This document shows, piece by piece, positions 59,639-64,000 of a stretch of DNA of 64,000 nucleotides. Below the pieces are notes generated by a model, which was given only the letters and a program-made list of their open reading frames with translations, did no database searches and had not been told where the DNA came from. Source of the DNA: an uncultured Acetatifactor sp. GTDB lineage: Bacteria > Bacillota > Clostridia > Lachnospirales > Lachnospiraceae. Position 1 is the first letter of the stretch; each line of letters opens with the position of its first letter. The DNA is taken from assembly GCA_947595925.1 (NCBI GenBank), contig CANQEV010000003.1, positions 1 through 64,000 of the forward strand, in the 5' to 3' direction. A program made the translations under genes and the position numbers.

Positions 59639-60880
59639 TTATTCCTCCCAGACCGGTTCAAATGCAATATTCAAATCCACGTCGCCCTTGATCCCCTGTA
59701 CGCTTCCCTTATTGGAATACTGCCAGATCTTGTACGCGTAAGGATAATACATCTCGACCTTGTAATAGGCGAACCACTTGTCGTATTCCTCCAGCTGTTC
59801 CAGATCCAGCATGAGAGCGCCCATCTCCAGGTTGTGATAGACCATGGGCCGGTATCCGGCCGCCTTGATGGTGTCGCAGAACAGTTTCACCAGCCTGGTG
59901 CGCTCCTGGGCGTCCAGCTGATTCATCCTTCCGTCCTCCGCGGTCTTCTCCACATCTATGACCACCGGGCAATCAATTCGATAGGGTTTGATCAGGTCCA
60001 GGACCAGCTGGGCTTCCTCCAAAATTTCCGCGTCATTCACCGCCTGAGTGAAGAAATAGACTCCCGTCTTGATCCCCGCGTCATTTGCGCCCTGTAAGTT
60101 GGCCTTTGCGCTCTCGTCCGTCACAAGCGTACCTTTTTGTCCGTATCCCCGGTAACCCGCCCGGATAAAGGTGAACGTCACGCCGTCCTCCGCCACCTTT
60201 TTCCAATCGATGGCTCCCTGATACAGGGACACGTCGATCCCCTTGTAGGAGGTCACCGCTCCGTCCCGCAAATACTGCAGCTCCCCGTTCTCGAGAAGAT
60301 TTAAGTTCGTCTCGACATAATCATTTTTCTTCATGGTATCCTTCACAGGGATAAAATGATACTTTCCGCTGCTTGCGACCACGAGATGATCCTTATAAAG
60401 GGGGCGCAGCGTCTCCACAACGGAAGTACCCTCCCCGAGGCTGAGACGGATCTGTTCGAGAACGTCCTGCTCGCCCTCCATCTTTCCCGTTTCATATTCC
60501 TCTAAAAGGCGGCGGGTCAGCTCCTCCTGGGCCTCCGCTTCCTCATAGGCATCCGGAGAATCCGGCGTCTCTTCCCCTGAATTGTCACTCTCAATCTGGT
60601 TTACGGCCTCCTGCGTCTCCTTCGCATTCCTGTAGTTCAGATAAACGTTCCCCACAAAATACAATGTCAGCAGGATCATCAGAATCGTTCCGGCCGCAAA
60701 GAGCGGCGCGCGCAGTTTCTGATGAAACCCTGTCCTGTCATTCGGTTTTCGGTTCACGGAATCCCTGGCAAGCTGATACTTGGCAGCCCTCTCGTTGTCA
60801 GGCCGGCTGATCCTGCCGGTGTCGTCCAGATCCAGGACTTCAAAATCATCCTTTTTATCGCTTTCCATCCAGTTTTTCAA
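59639..60880 (-). CDS. Membrane-anchored GH25 muramidase
   Basis: 413 residues. A cytoplasmic N terminus, one membrane helix (about 56-76), an acidic linker and a C-terminal GH25 domain (about 215-413; YKGIDVSLYQGAIDWKKV, later CPVVIDVEKTAEDGR and WQYSNKGSVQGIKGDVDLNIAF). The catalytic Asp/Glu region is intact. Lies between sigF and spoVAA, so a role in peptidoglycan remodelling during engulfment or cortex formation is likely. The position of the gene is unusual; its role is inferred. Confidence 0.85.
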   Translation of the reverse strand: MKNWMESDKKDDFEVLDLDDTGRISRPDNERAAKYQLARDSVNRKPNDRTGFHQKLRAPLFAAGTILMILLTLYFVGNVYLNYRNAKETQEAVNQIESDNSGEETPDSPDAYEEAEAQEELTRRLLEEYETGKMEGEQDVLEQIRLSLGEGTSVVETLRPLYKDHLVVASSGKYHFIPVKDTMKKNDYVETNLNLLENGELQYLRDGAVTSYKGIDVSLYQGAIDWKKVAEDGVTFTFIRAGYRGYGQKGTLVTDESAKANLQGANDAGIKTGVYFFTQAVNDAEILEEAQLVLDLIKPYRIDCPVVIDVEKTAEDGRMNQLDAQERTRLVKLFCDTIKAAGYRPMVYHNLEMGALMLDLEQLEEYDKWFAYYKVEMYYPYAYKIWQYSNKGSVQGIKGDVDLNIAFEPVWEE

Positions 60881-60971
60881 TATCAGTCCACCCCTTGCGC
60901 TCTCTGTATCCCAAGATCATTTCCATCTTTTTTATTTTAGCTTATTTCGTGCAAAAAAGAAAGCCCCATAT

Positions 60972-61736
60972 TTAGGAAATAGCGTGTTCCCGGAGCTGCT
61001 GCAAAATCTTTTTTTCTCTTCTGCTGACCTGTACCTGGCTGATCCCAAGGCTCTGGGCTGTCTCCGTCTGGGATTTGTCCCGGAAATATCTGAGCCAGAT
61101 CAGTTTTTTATCATCCTCCGCAAGTTCTTCCAGGAGCTGTTTTAAGAGCATGCGGTCCAAAAGCTTTTCCTTTTCCGGATCCCTCACCCCCGGATACAGG
61201 GAAGCGCGCACGCCTCCTCCCTCCGCGTCTCCGGCGATCCTCTCCAGGAGCGGCAGCATGGTTCCTCCTTCCGTCTCCAAGCCCTCCTCCAGGGAATCCA
61301 CGCAGTTGTCCGCGTCCAGGGCCAGCAGCGTTTCCTCCTTCGTCATTCCCGATGCCTGAATGAGTTCCTCCAGGCAGGGTTCCCGCCCCAGCTCCCCAAA
61401 GAGTCTTTCCCGGACAAGGGCAAGCCGGGCGCTGTTTTCTTTTACGGCCCTGGAAATTTTTACAAGTCCGTCGTCCCGGAGGAACCGCCTGATCTCCCCC
61501 ATGATCAACGGAACCGCGTATGTTGAAAACTGAAGCCCCAGGGAGAGATCAAATTTATCGATGGCCTTGATCAGCCCGATGGCCCCGATCTGAAAGAGAT
61601 CCTCCGAATCCACGCCTCTCCCGGAAAACCGCTTTGCGATGTGACGGACCAGCCCCAGATTTTTCTCGATCAGCACCTCTCTCGCCTCTTTATCTCCCGC
61701 CTGTGATTTTGCGATCAGCGCCGACACATTTTCCAT
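60972..61736 (-). CDS. sigF: RNA polymerase sigma-F factor
   Basis: 254 residues with sigma-70 regions 2 (RHIAKRFSGRGVDSEDLFQIGAIGLIKAIDKFDLSLGLQFSTYAVPLIMGEIRRFLRD), 3 and 4 (DKSQTETAQSLGISQVQVSRREKKIL). Directs the first forespore-specific transcription of sporulation. It is encoded 2 bp after spoIIAB, its inhibitor. Confidence 0.95.
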   Translation of the reverse strand: MENVSALIAKSQAGDKEAREVLIEKNLGLVRHIAKRFSGRGVDSEDLFQIGAIGLIKAIDKFDLSLGLQFSTYAVPLIMGEIRRFLRDDGLVKISRAVKENSARLALVRERLFGELGREPCLEELIQASGMTKEETLLALDADNCVDSLEEGLETEGGTMLPLLERIAGDAEGGGVRASLYPGVRDPEKEKLLDRMLLKQLLEELAEDDKKLIWLRYFRDKSQTETAQSLGISQVQVSRREKKILQQLREHAIS

Positions 61737-61738
61737 GA

Positions 61739-62233
61739 CTACTCCTCTCCTGGTATCCAGGATCCGCTGGTCATTTTTTTCCGCATATGTATTCTGGTTC
61801 CCTTTCCCGGGCTGCTCTCCACCTCCAGATGATCCATAAAGGCCTCCATAAAGGCGAAACCCATGCCGGAGCGGTCCAGTTCCGGCATAGTGGTGTAGAG
61901 AGGTTCCATCGCCTTGGAGATGTCTTCGATCCCCTTTCCCTGATCCTCCACCGTCACGTCCAGCACGCCGTCCGCCAGCTTGCAGGCAAGCCGGACCTTG
62001 CCCGGAAAATAATCCCCTGCGGATGGCCTCACCTCGCCGTGCCGGCTGTACCCCTGCAGGTTCCCGTAGCCGTGGATGATAGCGTTTGTCACCGCCTCCG
62101 AGACCGCCGTCTTGATATCCGACAGTTCCTCCAGAGTGGGATTTAAGTGCGCCACAAAGGCGGCCACGGCAACCCTTGCAAGTCCCTCGTTCGTAGATCT
62201 CGCGTCAAATAACAGTTCCATCTCGTTGTTCAT
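61739..62233 (-). CDS. spoIIAB: Anti-sigma-F factor
   Basis: 164 residues with a GHKL-type ATPase/kinase fold: N-box region SEAVTNAIIHGYG, then DQGKGIEDISKAMEPLYTT and DRSGMGFAFMEAFMDHL. Binds sigma-F and phosphorylates SpoIIAA. The start codon overlaps the stop of a repeat-coded frame. GAGGG lies 7 bp upstream. Confidence 0.93.
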   Translation of the reverse strand: MNNEMELLFDARSTNEGLARVAVAAFVAHLNPTLEELSDIKTAVSEAVTNAIIHGYGNLQGYSRHGEVRPSAGDYFPGKVRLACKLADGVLDVTVEDQGKGIEDISKAMEPLYTTMPELDRSGMGFAFMEAFMDHLEVESSPGKGTRIHMRKKMTSGSWIPGEE

Positions 62234-62478
62234 TTTCTTACCCTCAGCGCTCTCTTTGCGCTCCTTTCCTGTTCTTCGTTCCTGTTTTTTCTCTCTTTTA
62301 CGGCATCTTTCGCGCCCGTCCTTCCGCTTACGGCATCTTTCGCCGCCCCGTCTTTCCGCTTACAGCATCTTTCGCCGTCCCGTCTTTCCGCTTTACGGCA
62401 TCTTTCGCCGCCCCGTCTTTCCGCTTTACGGCATCTTTCGCCGCCCCGTCTTTCCGCTTTTTTATGCCCCGTTTTCAA
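62230..62478 (-). CDS. Possible repeat-coded basic ORF between spoIIAA and spoIIAB
   Basis: A TTG-initiated 82-codon frame begins 13 bp after the spoIIAA stop and ends with TGA overlapping the spoIIAB ATG. It encodes repeats such as KAERRGGERCR and a charged C terminus. There is no clear ribosome site and the repeat units of 32 and 33 bp shift frame, so this may well be non-coding DNA. Included because of the tight coupling to spoIIAB. Confidence 0.25.
   Translation of the reverse strand: MKTGHKKAERRGGERCRKAERRGGERCRKAERRDGERCCKRKDGAAKDAVSGRTGAKDAVKERKNRNEEQERSAKRALRVRK
62297..62457. repeat. Minisatellite, five units of about 33 bp
   Basis: Units start at 62297, 62328, 62360, 62392 and 62425. 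The last two are identical 33-mers around CGGCATCTTTCGCCGCCCCG; the first three differ by a few substitutions and length changes (31-32 bp). It lies within the spoIIA operon between spoIIAA and spoIIAB. Confidence 0.85.
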
Positions 62479-62491
62479 CCGGTTTTCACCA

Positions 62492-62797
62492 CTACGCCAG
62501 CACTTCCACCAGGGCGCTCATGCCGGAGAGATCCAGGATCCTGCGGATCTGTCGCCCTACGTTGATGGCATAGACCTTTCCTCCCAGGCAGGCTATCTTT
62601 TTATAGCGTCCCATGATGATGCCGATCCCGGAGGAGTCCATAAACACGGTGTCCTCAAAGTCAAACACCACATGACACACATTCTCCTCCATCAGGAAAC
62701 GGTCCGCCTCCTGGCAGATATACCCGGCCTGGTAGTGATCCACCTCCTCCGGAAGCTTCACCATAAGGCAGTTGTCGATCACTTGAAAGTTCTCCAT
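62492..62797 (-). CDS. spoIIAA: Anti-anti-sigma-F factor
   Basis: 101 residues from ATG 62797 with GGAGGAAGGG upstream. A STAS domain with the phosphorylated serine in VFMDSSGIGI. Dephosphorylated SpoIIAA binds SpoIIAB and releases sigma-F. The gap to spoIIAB is 258 bp, unusually long for this operon. Confidence 0.9.
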   Translation of the reverse strand: MENFQVIDNCLMVKLPEEVDHYQAGYICQEADRFLMEENVCHVVFDFEDTVFMDSSGIGIIMGRYKKIACLGGKVYAINVGRQIRRILDLSGMSALVEVLA

Positions 62798-62833
62798 TTT
62801 CCCTTCCTCCTCGCATAAACGAAATCCAGACAA

Positions 62834-62868
62834 CAAAAAAGAGCCGACAGCGTTTCTGTCAACTCTTT
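62834..62868 (-). terminator. Terminator of the TPR gene
   Basis: A 12-bp stem AAGAGTTGACAG/CTGTCGGCTCTT followed by TTTTTTGTTG on the minus strand, between the TPR gene and spoIIAA. Confidence 0.75.
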
Positions 62869-62918
62869 TCCTTCGTAGCTCTTCTTTTTTATCTTTCGGT
62901 TCCTGGCACGGCAGGAGA

Positions 62919-64000
62919 CTACTCTGTCATATCCTCCATGTCCGGAAGCCACTGTCCCGCTTTTCTCGCCCAGTCGGTGTCCGGGAACAGTTCGATCACT
63001 CTATTATAGACTGCGGCCGCGTTCACCAGATCCTCATTACCCCGGTAAGCGTTGCCCAGATCCAGAAGCGCCTCCCCGTTGCTCGGGTCATAGTAAACCG
63101 CCTTCTCAAAATTCTCAATAGCCGCTTCAAAATCCTTGTTTCGGAAGAAAGTATATCCGGCGTCATGGTAATTCTTCGAGAGGTCCGGCCCGATCAGCTT
63201 CAGGAGGGAATCATACAGCCCGCGGAACTGCTCGGACATCTCTTCCAGATTCAGATTCGTCCGGATATCCTCCAACTTTTCCGCCGTCTGGTTCACATCC
63301 TGCGTGTCGAGATATACGGAAGCCGCGTCATAGAGCATGTCCATCATCTGCAGCCTGCCGTCCGTTCCCTCATATTCGTCCAGTTCCGCCTGAAGCTTCG
63401 TATTGGAATCCTCCAGCGTCTTGATCTGATTCTCCAGCTGCTGGATCTGATTGGTCCTGGAATCCAGCTGGCCCGCGATGGTATCCACCCGGTTCTGGGC
63501 GTCCTCCTGGGCCATCCTCTGACTCGCCGGGAGAACCAGAAAATACATGGCCGCCGCGCCGATCACCAGGCCGATGATAATGTTCAGCACCGTAGAAAAA
63601 CCGCTCCTCGTCCCGTCCGTAAGGCTAGCCGGCTGGATGATCACCTCGTTGTCATTCTGGTAGCGCACCGTTTCTTCCTTTTTGCGCCGGCGCTCGCTCT
63701 TCTCATTTTCGTCCGGAGCCAGCATCCGGTCCACTTCCTGAAGATAACGGAGCGCCTGGGTATTTCCACGGTCCACGTTCAGGGCCTTGTTCAATTCCTT
63801 CCGGGCCCGCTCCCAATCCTCGTTGTCTATATGCAGGAGCGCCAGCAAGAGACGCGCCTTCACGAATCTGGGACTTAGGGAAACCACTTTTTTCAGCTGG
63901 ATCACCGCCAGGTCCTGACTGCCCTGCCTGCAGTATTCCAGGGCCTGATTAAACTTCTTCATCGTCTGCCGGATATTGTCGTACCGGGAGGGATTGTTCT
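62919..64000 (-). CDS. TPR-repeat membrane protein (5-prime end outside the window)
   Basis: The frame is open to the window edge; the ATG at 63962 follows in-frame residues NPSRYDNIRQT, so the true start is probably beyond the window. N-terminal TPR helices (FNQALEYCRQGSQDLAVIQLKKVVSLSPRFVKARLLLALLHI), one membrane helix (TVLNIIIGLVIGAAAMYFLVLPAS), a coiled coil, then further TPR units (YHDAGYTFFRNKDFEAAIENFEKAVYYDPSNGEALLDLGNAYRG). The protein is likely to hold a protein complex at the membrane; its partners are unknown. Confidence 0.75.
   Translation of the reverse strand, partial: NNPSRYDNIRQTMKKFNQALEYCRQGSQDLAVIQLKKVVSLSPRFVKARLLLALLHIDNEDWERARKELNKALNVDRGNTQALRYLQEVDRMLAPDENEKSERRRKKEETVRYQNDNEVIIQPASLTDGTRSGFSTVLNIIIGLVIGAAAMYFLVLPASQRMAQEDAQNRVDTIAGQLDSRTNQIQQLENQIKTLEDSNTKLQAELDEYEGTDGRLQMMDMLYDAASVYLDTQDVNQTAEKLEDIRTNLNLEEMSEQFRGLYDSLLKLIGPDLSKNYHDAGYTFFRNKDFEAAIENFEKAVYYDPSNGEALLDLGNAYRGNEDLVNAAAVYNRVIELFPDTDWARKAGQWLPDMEDMTE

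Noticed and set aside
62297-62457. CRISPR-like array in spoIIA
   Set aside because: The units are directly adjacent with no unique spacers, so it is a minisatellite.

Overview
The window is chromosomal DNA of a spore-forming, Gram-positive Clostridia, most likely a Lachnospiraceae member. The evidence is a spoIIAA-spoIIAB-sigF cluster, spoVAA/AB/AC, clostridial-type tRNA genes, Gram-positive promoters and strong Shine-Dalgarno sites. The host backbone is visibly GC-rich. Positions about 548-33232 are an integrated temperate siphophage with lower GC.

Left edge (1-547): a decayed serine-recombinase fragment carrying a 21-bp inverted repeat around a promoter, then a terminator. Prophage (548-33232): bounded by a 15-bp direct repeat, with arm-type repeats just inside both ends. 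The late operon runs leftward on the minus strand from HNH endonuclease and terminase through portal, protease, capsid, connectors, tail tube, tail chaperone with a -1 frameshift site, tape measure, tail tip and receptor-binding protein to holin and GH25 endolysin. A plus-strand hicAB module separates it from the early leftward operon (ParB-like protein, PcfJ-like protein, RNase H-like protein, HUH-type Rep, small regulators, two Tad2-like proteins). A divergent repressor/Cro-like switch at 29.0-30.0 kb has an array of operators. Rightward of it lie a PT-repeat membrane protein, a cluster of DnaA boxes, a short terminated RNA gene, a NYN-domain protein and a zinc-ribbon tyrosine integrase. A 16-bp palindrome recurs three times in the early region and integrase leader and may be a partition or regulator site.

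Right flank, 33.2-44.2 kb: a CYTH-domain protein behind a structured leader, 4-alpha-glucanotransferase, two related membrane diguanylate cyclases, a cation exchanger under a yybP-ykoY (Mn2+) riboswitch, tRNA-Leu, a MATE exporter, a four-tRNA operon (Arg-His-Gln-Lys) and a sodium:solute symporter. 44.2-47.2 kb: a lower-GC block with an ABC exporter and an XRE-TPR regulator, probably acquired. 47.5-51.2 kb: a collagen-like, BclA-type surface protein and a DarTG-like ADP-ribosylation toxin-antitoxin locus led by a small HTH gene.

51.4-57.6 kb: a MarR-controlled heterodimeric ABC multidrug exporter, an SDR oxidoreductase and an NAD-dependent epimerase. 57.8-62.9 kb: the sporulation block (spoIIA operon, a membrane GH25 muramidase, spoVAA-AB-AC), which includes a 33-bp minisatellite between spoIIAA and spoIIAB. 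The window ends inside a TPR membrane protein.

The most unusual signals are the short RNA paired with a NYN-domain gene and DnaA boxes, the recurring parS-like palindrome, the spoIIA minisatellite, the antitoxin-first DarTG locus, and an A_AAA_AAG shift site in a tiny coiled-coil ORF.
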